Shown: piece by piece, positions 11,250 through 22,447 of the stretch
How positions within the stretch are numbered: position 1 is the stretch's first letter
Layout: every line of letters starts with the position of its first letter
DNA from: Wurfbainia villosa
Taxonomy: Eukaryota; Streptophyta; Magnoliopsida; Zingiberales; Zingiberaceae
DNA: 64,000 nt
Assembly: GCA_025175895.1 (NCBI GenBank)
Contig: CM046003.1
Location: 28,169,245-28,233,244 of the forward strand
Direction: 5' to 3'
Position numbers and translations under genes: made by a program
Notes under the pieces: model-generated
Told to the model about the DNA's origin: nothing
What the model saw: the letters and a program-made list of their open reading frames with translations, nothing else
Database searches by the model: none

Positions 11250-12120
11250 ATGCAAATCCTCTCGCCTTCGTGGCGGACACATAGACTTCGAAAGGTGTAC
11301 CTATGCCCGATGGGTAGATAACCTTTCTTGGATTCCGACATGCTAAACCTCTTTAGCACTTGGCCTATATATGTAGACCGCGAAGACCAAGCAACCGCTT
11401 CGATCTATCTCTATAGATCTTAATCCCAAGGATGTAGGTTGCTTCTCCTGTGTCTTTCATGGAGAATGTCTTGATAACCAAACCTTAATCGATCAGAAGA
11501 TTGACACATCGTTTCCTATAAGTAATATGTCATCGACATACAATACTAGGAACACGACTGCACTCCCACTAACCTTCTTGTACACACAAGGTTCGTCTGG
11601 ATTTTGTGAGAAATCAAACTTTTGATTGTCTCATCAAATCGGAGATTCCAGCTCGGATGCTTGCTTCAATCCATAAATGGATCGTCGCAATTTGCATACC
11701 TTGGTTTTATCAACCGATGTGAAACCTCAGTCAGATCATATACACGCCCTCCTCGAGGTGTTTCCATTAAGGAAAGCTGTTTCACATCCATCCGCCATAT
11801 CTCATAATCATAATGAGCCGCTATGGCCGTGAGCATCCGAATGGATTTAAGATAGCTACAAAGTAATAGGTTTCGCCATAATCAACACCTTGTTTTTGAC
11901 GATATCCTTTCGCCACCAATCTAGCCTTATAGGTAATCACATTACCATCCATGTCGGTTTTCTTCTTGAAAACCCACTTGCACCCTATAGGCTTTATGCC
12001 TTCAGTGGGTCAACCAAGTTCCAAACTTGGTTTTCGTACATGGAATCCATTTCCACTTCATGGCACCAAGCCACTTATCCCTTTTGAACTTGTCAAGACT
12101 TCTTCATAATCGTAGGCTCT
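11250..12120 (-). pseudogene. Copia-A reverse transcriptase, frameshifted
   Basis: No long frame survives, but the minus strand still reads YKARLVAKGYRQKQGVDYGE at about 11890-11960. It also reads VFLVLYVDDILL, with the catalytic YVDD box at 11528-11539. The sequence aligns block by block with the reverse transcriptase of Copia-B (22900-24009). Small deletions and insertions break the frame every hundred bases or so. In the family this enzyme copies the element RNA into DNA. This copy cannot. Confidence 0.8.
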
Positions 12121-12429
12121 CATCATCAATGAGTAACACGTCGCTCGATTCACTTACGAGAAATCCATATCTCTCGTGAATATTATGGTTCTACCAGATC
12201 TACGAAGATGTGGTGTTACAATAGGTCCAAACGATTGCTCATCACTATGAGTTATGAGTTACTGTGCTTCACCGTATCTCATCAATGTCTATTTGAGTCT
12301 CTCGAGCCTCCTCAAGCTCGACGACGACACTCCCACTGCTTTTCTTGCAAGAGAAACTCTTTCTCTAGAAACACAAAGATGCCTTGAAACAAACACCTTT
12401 TGTTCCACAGATGATAGAATTGGTAACCC

Positions 12430-13310
12430 CTTGTTTCCTTAGGGTATCCAATAAATAGACATTTATCGACTTAGCATCCAATTTGTCCGACAAATCGTCC
12501 ACTTACATAAGCAGACAACCCCATATCTTCAAGTAAGATACATGAGGTTTCTTACTATTCCATATCTCATATGGAGTAGGAGACTACCTTGTAGGCATTC
12601 TGCTTAACAAGTAAACAATCTCAAGTGCATAGCCCCAAAAGGACTTGGGAAGAGTTGCATGATTCATCATTGACCGACCATGTCCAACAAGGTCCTAAGC
12701 GCCTCTCAGATACACCATTATGCTGTGGTGTATATGGCGGAGTCCATTGAGACAATATGCCATTGTCTCTTAGATAATCAAGAAACTCTTGACTTAAGTA
12801 TTCACCACCTCGATCCGATCGAAGTATTTTAATACTTTTTTCATGTTGTTTCTCTACTTCATTTCTGAATTCTTTGAACCTTTCAAAGGCTTCAGACTTG
12901 TGTTTCATCAAGAACACATACCCAAACCGTGAGTGATCATCGGTGAAGGTAATGAAGTAGTTATAGCCTCCTAAAGATTGAGTTGACATAGGTCCACATA
13001 CATCAGTATGTATTAGTCCTAGTAACTCTCCCACTCGTTCACCTTTTCCAGTAAAAGGTAACTTAGTCATCTTGCCTTTTAAGCATGATTCGCATGTATC
13101 GTATGAATCCAATTCAAACGATTCCAGAATTCCACATCAGTGTAATTCGGACATGCATTTCTTGCTTATATGGCCAAGACGACAATGCCACATATAGGAG
13201 TCTATGTGATTATCCTTTCGAGCACGCTTGTTGCTCGCCCGATATTGCAAATGTCCTTTGGATACGTCCAGCGTATAAACACCATTGCTTAAAGTTCGGT
13301 CCATAAAGAA
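12430..13310 (-). pseudogene. Copia-A integrase
   Basis: The best frame (13112-12621, 163 codons) has TCESCLKGKMTKLPF, the end of the zinc-binding part. The core follows: the first catalytic Asp in LIHTDVCGP, FTDDHSRFGYVFLMK, the second Asp in ILRSDRGGE, and the catalytic Glu region TPQHNGVSERR. The frame shifts after SERR, and the sequence to 12430 gives only scattered C-terminal remnants. Integrase joins element cDNA to the chromosome. The core residues are present, but the protein is truncated. Confidence 0.88.
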
Positions 13311-13321
13311 CTCCATTGAAG

Positions 13322-13717
13322 TTATGTAACAACAATTGTTACTAAAGTCAAATGGAAACCATTTCTATTTAAACAAGAAATAGAAATGATGTTCTTTATC
13401 AACGAAGGAATATAAAAGCAATTGTCGGTTCTAAGACAAGTCTGCGGGAGTTTCAACAAATACGTTAGATGGCGAGTCACGGCAACCTTTGCTCCATTCC
13501 CAACACGTAAATTTGACTCTCCCTTGGCGAGTCTTCTTCTAGTCCTTAGCCCATGTCTGTCATTACATATATGTGAGCCACACCCAGTATCCAATACCCA
13601 AGTGTCTAAGGAAATAGAATGACAATCAATAAAGAAGATTTCTGAAGAAGATGGGGCATCCGATGCCTTATCCTTCTTCACGGACTCAAGATAAATCTTG
13701 TACACTTTCTTCGCCAA
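13322..13717 (-). pseudogene. Copia-A protease region
   Basis: A 131-codon minus-strand frame reads AKKVYKIYLESVKKDKASD, then LDTWVLDTGCGSHICND with the aspartic protease triad D-T-G intact, then IPSLIKNIISISCLNRNGFH. The frame continues from a degenerate gag zinc knuckle (CHHYGKESH, where the second Cys is Tyr). In copia elements the protease cuts the gag-pol polyprotein. The frame is broken on the integrase side. Confidence 0.85.
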
Positions 13718-14320
13718 ATGGCTCTCCTTGCCATAATGATGGCAAGTTTCCTTTGTGCTAGTTCTACCTTCTTAGCCCTTCTCTTCTTTCCCTTCTCTGT
13801 TCCTTTGACTTCCTCTTAGAACCTTTCTTGAGGAATCAACTAACACACTCCCTGCTCATGCTTCTCGAGAAGACTCACGATCTTGACATATTGGCGGTAC
13901 CACAGATGAACCTCCTAGCATCTCGGAGGTGAAGAGGAGCTTTGAGACTTGAACCTTTGAATCTCACTTGCTCATCAACCAACTCACAAAGATGAAGGAC
14001 TACGATATGAGCATCCATATGCTCATCGCTTTCGTAGCTTGGGTTCCATCGTGGCTAGCATGATGCAACTCATTTGTTCAGAATCACTCACATGTTTCTG
14101 ATAGGCCAACAATTGGTCCAAAGTTGCATCGTCACTAGGACGGGCGGGAAGAGGCGCTTCGAGGACATACACAAGTTTTTCACCTTGAGAACAATTCTCA
14201 AGTTTCTAAGCCAGTCCAAGAAGTTCGGCCCAGTCAATTTATTTGAATCCAAAATGGAACGTAAATTCAAACACATCATGATCAATATATTAACTTAGAA
14301 ATACAAAACGAGCATATATG
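13718..14320 (-). pseudogene. Copia-A gag, frameshifted
   Basis: The minus-strand frame at 14285-14088 contains LDSNKLTGPNFLDWLRNLRIVLK, the N-terminal signature of copia gag (UBN2-type). The rest to 13718 shows only short matches to the better preserved gag of Copia-B, separated by frameshifts. Gag forms the virus-like particle. Confidence 0.75.
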
Positions 14321-15548
14321 AGAAAGATGATTTTAAAAATGCATCAATATACATTTATAAATCCCATTCATTTTTTCGAATTTCAAAAAACCCCAAAATC
14401 ACTTCGGGAGATTGTAGGTCCATCTCCGAATGGGCTGATATCCATCATAGTTATGAACAACCTTTGAGAGAGTCCAACAAGCCATTCATAACTACGACGG
14501 TAGGTATCATCTATACCGATTGCATATCCCGTATATGCAACTATCACAATGTGCTATCAACTAATTGAATGTTCACACATATATCGGGTTGTTAACACAT
14601 TAACAAGTATGCATCATATGCATAGCACCCAACTTCACCTCCCTTTACATCGACCTTGGAGAGAGTCCAACAAGCCGATGCTCCAGGTTAAAGCCAACCC
14701 ATTAATCGGGAAATAGTTTTAATATGGTTAGAGCGCATTCAACCAATTAGCCCAGCTTGGAGAGAGTCCAACAACCAAAGCTAACGATTGACCTCTGACT
14801 CTTACCATATTAGTATTAAACTATTCCATGGTTTGAACATATTGAGTTGTAGGGCTTGGAAGAGTCCAACAACCCAAACAAGAAACAGAACTCTGGTTCT
14901 AACCATATTAATGGAAGGTGTAGGCTTTAATATTGATTAAGGGTTTTTATGTCTCATCCTCTTTGCATGCAAATAACTATTATCTACATGGTATGACATA
15001 CATGGCATACATCTACATGTCACGACACGCATGGCATAATGTTATGCATCTAATGCAATTACATGACATACAATTATGTCATGTATATATTTCCTTATAT
15101 GTCATAACTATTTATGGAAATAAAATATGTTTAAGATTTGATTCTCCAAATCAAATCATAATTAAATTAGGAAACAAATTTCCAAATCTAATCACATATT
15201 TTATTCATGGAATTATTTGATTAAGGAAAATCTATTTAGGAAACCAATTTCCTAAATCATTAAAACTACTTATGGAAATAAAATATTTTAAGATTTGATT
15301 TCCCAAATCAAATCATGATTAAATTAGGAAACAAATTTCCAGAATCTAATCAAATATTTTATTTATGGAAAATATCAATTTCCATAAATACTTCCAACTT
15401 TCCAAAAGTGGAAGATTTCCATAAATACTTCTAGACTTTCCAAAATTGAAAAATTTCCATAAATACTTCTAAATTTCTAAAATTAGAAAATTTCCAGAAA
15501 TACATTATGACTATCGCAAAACCATTTTACGATTATGTCGAAACACAA
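14321..15548 (-). other. Copia-A untranslated leader
   Basis: This AT-rich stretch between PBS and gag has no credible frame. The phrase TTGTTGGACTC (inverse GAGTCCAACAA) recurs at least five times at about 14470, 14660, 14765 and 14860. An imperfect duplication of about 150 bp, containing ATTTCCAAATC and TATTTTATT..ATGGAA blocks, lies at 15110-15380. The leader matches that of Copia-B. Confidence 0.7.
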
Positions 15549-15553
15549 CCTGG

Positions 15554-15565
15554 GCTCTGATACCA
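15554..15565 (-). promoter_or_regulatory. Primer-binding site of Copia-A
   Basis: The minus strand reads TGGTATCAGAGC one base after the LTR end. It is the exact copia PBS complementary to initiator methionine tRNA. Confidence 0.95.
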
Positions 15566-15566
15566 C

Positions 15567-17779
15567 TGTTGGGTTTCCGGCACCGCGGCGTGTGTGTGTT
15601 CGATCATGTTTCGTAAACATGAGCACAGCGGAAGCAATTAAAAATAATAAATCTATATTTATTACAACACACACAACACACGCATGCATATTACAACAAG
15701 TGTAGACATAATCGTAAATTATAATTTGCAATAAAAGGAAATTAAACTACGTTATACCTTTCGTATGACGTGTAGCGGGAACGGCATCAACCGGAACGAT
15801 CCTCGTAAGAATCGTCTCTATCCGTATCCACGCCGAGCTCCTCGGGATGACTTCGCTAAGTCACGAGCTTCGTCTTCGTATGGGTTACTAGCCTCGTGTT
15901 GAAGACGACGTGATCGAGAGATGATCACGATCCGAATCCAAATTCGGATCTAAAACAAGTCCTCAAGACTCGCTTCTCCGGAGAGGTATTCGTCAACCGA
16001 TTGGCCAGATCCTTCGTCCTCCACCTCAGAGGATTACGGAGATCAAATCGATGTATGTTAGCGCTGTCGGAGCACTAACCGTCGTCCAAACGACGCTCCG
16101 ACGAGAGGAGAAGAAGCTGTCCAGAAAACTGGACAGCTTGGTGGAGGAGTAGGCGCCGGCCAAAACAAGGAGAGAAAAGGCTCACCTTGATGCCGAACCT
16201 ATAGGAGATCACCGGAGGGTCGCCGGAGGTTCACCGGCTGGAGCTTGGATGCCGGCAAGGGTCTTGGACGACGGCACAAAGCTGGGCGGCAGCAGCTTGT
16301 AGTTGGGTGCCAAAAATTCCTCCAAGGGGTGGGCGGCAACTTCAAGCTAGGGTTTTGGATGATTAGGGTTTAACAATCCCTTAAGCCCTCTTTTATAGAG
16401 AACTAATTCTCTTAATGGTTAATGGATCATATCCATAAAGCCCGTTAACCCGCTCCATTAGGATAAGTTAAAATAAACCAAACCATGATGGTTTATTTTA
16501 AGTTAAAATGAACCGAACCAACCTTTGGTTCATTCGTTTAATATAAACCAAACCCTTTGGTTTATTCTCATCCATTGGATTAGAACCAAACCATTTTGGT
16601 CCATCCATTATGTCTTCATAAGACATTGCCCATCCATGCTTCCATTGCGACTGAAACAATTTCATGCTCGCTTTATGTTTGGTCCAACCAAACATAGTTT
16701 CTCTCGGTCTGAGAATCCCATTCTCAAGCTCGTTTTAAATCCTTTGGATTACACTCGTTGTGCATGTGACCAAATAGGTTCTCGGTTTATGTTGGCCGTC
16801 TATAATTAACCATTAATTATAGAACGATCATGAGTGGCACCTAGTAGTACATCATGATCCCCAATTAACCGAAAAGATCAACGGTTGATCCAGAACTATT
16901 TACGAAACCCTTGATGGCTCGAATGAATCGTGCCCCATTCCCTTCACTCATCTTATACCCACTTGGTTCAGGACATGGTCTATTGTGTCATCCCCACTAA
17001 GTGACTCGTCACACCTAGCCCAAGTATCATTTCCTCGTCCTACGGATTCTAGTTACTCCACATGTATCGAAGAGTACTTTACTCTAAACATGTAATGCTT
17101 TGGCCAAAGACTTTAGTAACAATCCGACGAGAGGCCATGGGTATACATCTCCTCGCAAGGAGTGGTGAATCCTTTATAGGCTATTCAAACACCTTCGATC
17201 ACTTCGACTTATACCCAATCATCCCGGGTCCACATCTCCTCGGAGATGTTTGCTTAAGATGTCAAAGCATAAGTCTCCATGATCAAGATGACTTGAATAC
17301 CGCAAGTCAAAGGAACATCGCACTTAAGCTACAGTAAGAACTTCATTGACATATCTATATATGCAGAGAACCATATGAAGTCTTACAGCTGGTCACTCCA
17401 ATGAACTAGTTACCATAACTAGCATCCACGATTAACTCCGGACATCACAATGTCTCCAGCCCGGTGAGAATCACTTGGATACACCAAGGAGTATACCTCG
17501 TGCTAGTCTCGACAGAATTGATGGTGTCCAAATCCATCAATTCATCGACTAGGGATAATTCCGATACATCACAATTACACATGTAGAGGTACTCACTAGT
17601 TGTGATCCAATCACAAATTCTCTCATGCTGTGAATCGTATCGTGGACATTCAGTAAATGAGTTTAAGATCCAATCAAATACATTAAACATGTATACTCAA
17701 ATAGTGAATCTTCATTTATCATATAAATGGTTCATACATAAGGCGATTGCCTTAGGACATCTCTCATATATTACTAACA
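15567..17779 (-). repeat. Copia-A 5' LTR
   Basis: This 2,213-bp copy has TGTTGGG and CTAACA termini on the plus strand and is adjacent to the PBS. It is the more complete of the two Copia-A LTRs. Minus-strand TATA-like CTATAAAAGAGG lies at about 16390-16403. The short frames at 16498-16809, 17062-17337 and 17602-17937 lie wholly or mostly in it and are not genes. Confidence 0.93.
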
Positions 17780-17784
17780 CTATC

Positions 17785-19067
17785 AACACCCAAAGTATAC
17801 AATATAGCATTAACAAAGATGCAATCAAACGACATGCCTACGTAATCAATGAGACAACCTATGAATGCACAAAACAGAAGAATCTCTTAGATTTTATGTA
17901 TAGAAGTAATACCAATGCCATCATATCTAGGCTTTGATGCTTATTGCTAGGCATCTACTCTACTGCTTAAATTAGTGTTTTGTTGTTATGAATGAATTGA
18001 AATTTTCCCTTACCCATATGGTATTTGGATTCAATAATCCTACTCTACCATTGGATCTAAGTTAACTTGGATTCAGATCCTTGTATGATAATTTTCATTA
18101 CCTATTATACTAGTGGTACAACTCTGTCCTAAGAGTCCAAAGGATCGATTTGCCTAGGTAATCCAAGTAAACCAATCAAACCAAGAGTACATTTCATTCT
18201 TTCTCTATTTCAAAAGTTTAAATATTATTACCTGACCGTGGATGGCTGGAGTGGCGACGGAAGAGAGAAAGAGAATGGTCGGAGCGGCGAGGGGAGTCCG
18301 GAGGGATGACAGATGCTTGAGCGGTGACGTATGGTTGGAGCAGTGACCAAAGAGAGGGAGGATGGAGCGCCGACGAAATATAGAGAGAAAGAAAAGGATC
18401 GGCGACGGGAGCCCAGAGCGACGACTACTGCTTGAGTAGCGATGGATGGCCAGAGCGGCGACGAATGCTTGACCAGCGATAGAAGAGAGGGAGGATGGAA
18501 CGTCAACGAAATGGAGAGAGAGAGAGAGAGAAAAGGAGCGGCGACGAAAATAAAGAAACCTAAACCTACCTTAAGTTGATATGGGTTTAGGGGAAAAAAT
18601 TAAGGGAAAATATAAGAAAAGAAATAAAAATTAAGATATTTTTAATGAAATAAAAATGAACAAAAAGTATGAAAATGAATATAAATAAAATTTATTTTTC
18701 ATAATTTATTTAAAGATTGTGATTTTTCATATAAAAAAATAGATTTAGACCTAGTAAAAAATTCGACTTAGAGTTTCGACTTTATAAAAAATCATAAAAG
18801 TAATAACGATGGGAGAAAAAAATCCCTAGTTGAAGGTCTTTCAAAAACGACGGGAGGAAATACTGACGTTAAAGGCATGACAGTAACGATCAAAATAAAA
18901 AAAAACCATCGTTGATGATAAAGTATCAACGACGGGACAAAATACCATCGTTAATGCATATACATTAACGACAAATATTAAATCCCGTCGCTGTTGAACC
19001 ATTAATAATGACGGTATTTTGATACTATCGATAAATTTTGTCGTTAAAAGTAAGTTTTCTAGTAGTG
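17785..19067 (-). other. CACTA element, right part with CT-rich leader and TIR
   Basis: Bases 17785-18220 are AT-rich with no feature I can name. Bases 18230-18545 are GC- and purine-rich on the plus strand, with degenerate repeats of GGAGCGGCGACG and a GA-dinucleotide run at 18513-18533. Read on the minus strand this is a CT-rich, CGTCGCCGCT-containing tract like a plant 5' untranslated or first-exon region, upstream of the gene fragment at 6950-7477. Bases 18800-19050 are the right subterminal AACGACGG repeats, ending in the inverted CACTA terminus. Confidence 0.6.
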
Positions 19068-19284
19068 TAAGGATGGCTTGTTGGACTCACTCCAAGATTG
19101 TTTTTATCTTTGGTGGATATCGACCCACTTGGAGAAAACCTACAATCTCCCGAATTCAAAGTAAGGGCTCTTGAATTCAATAAATAAGTGGGATTCTCAA
19201 ATGTATGTAAATTGTTTACATTACATTGAAAAACATCTCTCTCATATTTTCTCAATTGTGTATTTCTAGGTCATTAAATTATGC
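19068..19284 (+). other. Copia-B leader, second part
   Basis: After the TAA duplication the Copia-B leader continues with GGATGGCTTGTTGGACTC. This matches the Copia-A leader at 14400-14510 without a gap, which shows that the CACTA element interrupted it. Confidence 0.75.
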
Positions 19285-20052
19285 ATGACATCTCTTAATT
19301 TATCCTAAATTTTGGACACAAATAAACTGACTGGGCCAAACTTCCTGGACTCGAGTCAAAATTTGAGAATTGTTCTCAAATATGAAAAGATAGCCTATGT
19401 CCTCGAAGAGTCTCTTCCTGAACCTCTTGTAGACAATGCTACTGATGACCAAAAGTTAGTTTATCAGAAGCACTTAGCTGACTTGAATTTGGCTAGTTGT
19501 ATCATGCTAGCCTCAATGTCTCCTAAATTGCAAAGACAACATGAGCATATGGATGCTTATACTATTATTTTTCATCTTTGTGAATTGTTCAATTAGCAAG
19601 TGAGATATGAATAGTTCGACATCTCCAAGCTCCTCTTTTGCTCATGGATGCAAGAGGGTACATCTGCGGTACAACATGGACTAAAGACGAACGACTACAT
19701 TGAGCGATTGGAATCACTTGAGTTTGTGATGGATCATGAATTAAGTATTGACTTAATTATGCACAATTTGACTGATAGTTATTCACAGTTTGTGATGAAC
19801 TATCAAATGAACAATATTGAATTCACGATTCTAGAGTTGATTAACATGCTTAAGACTATAGAGCCAACTATTAAGAAGGAACATAAGGCAGTGATGTTGG
19901 TTGATTCTTCAAAGAAAGATTTTAAAAGGAAGACAAAATGTCAATTTAAAGGGAAGAAAAAAAGCCAAGAAAGAAGAATCTACTCCAAAGGGTTCTTTCC
20001 ATCATTTTGGCAAGGAAGGAAATTGGTGAAGAAACTACAAGATCTATCTTGA
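19285..20052 (+). pseudogene. Copia-B gag
   Basis: An ATG at 19285 opens a frame broken after seven codons by TAA. It continues as DTNKLTGPNFLD, then LRIVLK, and ADLNLASCIMLASMSPKLQRQ. A stop near 19594 ends this part. A second open stretch (19648-20052) gives GLKTNDYIERLESLEF, IMHNLTDSYSQFVMNYQMNN and a basic tail with KKDFKRKTKCQFKGKKK, as in the nucleic-acid-binding end of UBN2-type copia gag. The zinc knuckle that should follow is degenerate (FHHFGKEGNW). The protein is inactive. Confidence 0.85.
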
Positions 20053-20480
20053 GTCCGTGAAGAAGAAGGTAGCATCCGATGCTCCATCCTCTTTGGATAT
20101 CTTCATTATTGAATGTCATACTATTTCCTCTAACACATGAGTATTGGATATAGGGTGTGGCTCTCATATATGTAATGACATATAGGCTAAGGAATAGTAG
20201 ATGACTAGTCAAGGGAGAATCAAATTTGCGAGTTGGCAATGGAGAAAAGGTTGCAGTTGTAGCCATCAAAACTTATTTGTTGAGCCCCCGAATGGACTAT
20301 TTTTGGAATTGGATAATTAATATTTTGTTCCTGCATTAATAAAGAATATTATTTCTTTTTCTTGATTGAATTGAAAAGGGTTCCATTTGACTTTTAGTAA
20401 CAATTATTGTTACATAACTTTAAATTGTGTTCTTTATGCCACTGAAATATTATGCAATGATATCTATGTGCTAGATATCC
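20053..20480 (+). pseudogene. Copia-B protease region
   Basis: The plus strand reads IYLESVKKKVASDAPSS, then VLDIGCGSHICND, then PALIKNIISFSCLI. The catalytic D-T-G triad is altered to D-I-G, and several stops interrupt the frame. It aligns with the Copia-A protease at 13717-13322. Confidence 0.75.
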
Positions 20481-21206
20481 AATGACATATTCAATATCGA
20501 AATGAGCAACAAACGTGCTCGAAGAGATGATCAGTTAACCTCTTGCATGTGACACTATCGCCTTGGCCATATAAGTAAGAAACACATGACCGAATTACAC
20601 AAGAGTGGAATTCTGGAATCATTTGAATTAGATTCATTTGATACATGTGTTTCATGCTTAAAAGGCAAAATGACGAAGTTACTTTTAAGGAAAAAGGTGA
20701 ATGAGAGAATGACATACTAGCCCTCATACATACTGATGTGTGTGAACCTATGTCTACTCTTGCACGAGGAGGTTATAAATACTTCATTACCTTCATCGAT
20801 GATCACTCATGATTTGGATATGTGTATCTATTGAGTTAGAAATCTAAGACCTTTTGAAAGGTTCAAAGAATTCAGAAATGAAGTAGTGAAACAACTTGAA
20901 AAGAATATTAAAACACTTCGATCAGATCGAGGCGACGAGTTAAAATTATCTCAGGGATAATGGTATATTATCTCAATGGACTCCGCCATACACACCACAA
21001 TATAATGGTGCATCAAAGAAGCAAAACAGAACCTTGTTGGACATGGTTAGGTCGATGATGGATCATGCGAGTCTTTCCAAATCCTTTGTAGGGTTGTGCA
21101 CTCGAGACATTTGTTTACTTGTTAAATAGAGTTCTGTCTAAGGTAATCTCTACTACTTCATATGAGATATGGACTAGTAAGAAACCTCAATTGTCTTACT
21201 TGAAGA
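20481..21206 (+). pseudogene. Copia-B integrase, interrupted by a solo LTR
   Basis: Fragments in changing frames match the Copia-A integrase: HTDVCEPMST with the first Asp near 20731, FIDDHS near 20795, TLRSDRG near 20915-20935, and WTPPYTPQYNG near 20975-21010. The C-terminal part then reads toward 'SYEIWTSKKPQLSYLKM', where the solo LTR begins at 21207. Coding sequence resumes at 22448. Confidence 0.75.
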
Positions 21207-22447
21207 TGTTGGTGCAAGAATGCTCTAAGTATTAATTACTTTTGATGTTTGGATAATCAAGTTTAAGTTAGACAATGTTGGTGATCTAACATGAATATTG
21301 AGTAACATGTACAAGGAAAGTCTAAGTATGAAGACTTGGCAAGGAAATTCCAAGGATAAAGACTTGGTGGCATAAGTCCAAGTTTGTAGCCTTGGCGACG
21401 CAAGTCCAAGTGGAACTTGGCAATGGAAGTCCTGGAGCGTTGCTCCTTGCGAGAAGTCCTAGAGGCATAGCCTCTTGACAAAGGAAGATGTGATGGCATG
21501 ACAAAGCCAAAGGAAGTACTTGAAGGCTAGCGGAAAGTGTGAGGAGTCATGGAGGACTCGAAGGCATCTTAAAGGCGTGAGGCTAATGGAAGAAGCTTGA
21601 AGGCTTAGGTCTAGGCTAAGGGTAAGTGTCAAGTATGAAAGAATCATACTTGAGGTGTACCAGTGGATTGGTGAGTTAAACAATCGCATAAATTATTTGG
21701 AAGTCGACTAATGATTTGACCAATCTACTGGTTGCGTGCTCAGGAGACTATGAGAAACAATGCTTAGACAAAGCAGTCAACTATTATGATAAAATAGTTG
21801 ACTGACTTTAAGTGGACAGAGCACAGATTGTTTGCGAGTCGATTGATCAGTCGACTAGGTTGAGACCAGTCGACTAGTGTGATGATCAGTTGACTGGTGA
21901 AGTGGTCGTTGAGTTGCGGCAATCGAAATTGCAAAAATCACAACGTGTCAAAAGCTGTTGGATTCACTCAATAGTCACACCAGTCGACTCCTAATCTTGA
22001 GCAGTCGACTGGCAAAGGAAAAAATGGACAGACTCCAAACTCTATATAAGAAGGGGTTTAAGGCTTGTAGACGCTAATGTTCTTATGCAAAATTTTCATC
22101 CTAAAGCTCTCTAAGTGCTCTCTAAGTTCATATTCTCTCAATCTCTTCTTCCTAAGATTATTCCTAAAATCTTGTAAGAAAAAGATATAGTGTTGTAAGA
22201 AAGGTTTCTCCACCTTGGTGTTCATCCAAAGGAGAAGTTAGTGGAAGCTTGAAAAAGAGTAATCCATCTTAAGGATTGTCATGGAGTAGGAGTGGATCTC
22301 CGAACCATGTTATATCATCATGTTAGCATTGGTTTGCATTGTTCTTCTTTCTAGATTTTATTTTACATTTGCTTCCTCTAACAAAATTGTAGAATGAGTC
22401 GAACAAAGGTTATTCACCCCCCTCTGGCCTTAGAAAGATCCTCAATA
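21207..22447 (+). mobile_element. Solo LTR of a SIRE-like copia element, TSD GAAGA
   Basis: The insertion starts TGTTGGTGCAAGAATGC and ends GATCCTCAATA (expected CAACA). The exact five-base duplication GAAGA lies at 21202-21206 and 22448-22452. No internal sequence is present, so it was left by recombination between the two LTRs of an element. It contains the CTTGGCAAGG/AAGTCCAAG repeats at 21310-21440, five CAGTCGACTG-type palindromes at 21848-22011, and a TATA box (TCTATATAAG) at 22041-22050. Confidence 0.88.
21848..22011 (+). promoter_or_regulatory. CAGTCGACTG array upstream of the TATA box (solo LTR)
   Basis: Copies or near-copies of the palindrome CAGTCGACTG lie at 21848, 21867, 21887, 21981 and 22002. 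The TATA box follows about 30 bp after the last copy. The position in U3 suggests an enhancer-like element. Function is inferred only. Confidence 0.55.

Larger units (their letters stand above)
8431..17779 (-). mobile_element. Copia-A: full-length Ty1/copia element, minus strand
   Basis: The element is 9.35 kb with LTRs of about 2.2 kb at 8431-10628 and 15567-17779. It is flanked by an exact five-base target-site duplication CTATC (8426-8430 and 17780-17784). A PBS follows the 5' LTR and a polypurine tract precedes the 3' LTR. The internal 4.9 kb holds gag, protease, integrase, reverse transcriptase and RNase H on the minus strand, all broken by frameshifts. It belongs to the same family as Copia-B but its two LTRs match each other much better, so it is the younger insertion. 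It sits inside the CACTA element. Confidence 0.93.
5504..19067 (-). mobile_element. CACTA (En/Spm-type) transposon carrying Copia-A
   Basis: The left terminus is CACTACTAAAAAAAGACC and the right terminus is the inverted TTTTCTAGTAGTG. The duplicated target site TAA lies on both sides (5501-5503 and 19068-19070), as expected for CACTA elements. The subterminal regions (about 5520-5910 and 18800-19050) carry many short AACGACGG/CCGTCGTTAA repeats in both orientations. Without Copia-A the element is about 4.2 kb and shows no recognisable TNPD/TNP2 transposase, so it is probably non-autonomous. It contains a spliced gene fragment on the minus strand. The strand given follows that fragment. Confidence 0.9.

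Noticed and set aside
18228..18506. 92-codon Ser/Leu-rich open frame on the minus strand
   Set aside because: It consists of degenerate CT-rich repeats within the CACTA element and looks like a leader region and not a protein.
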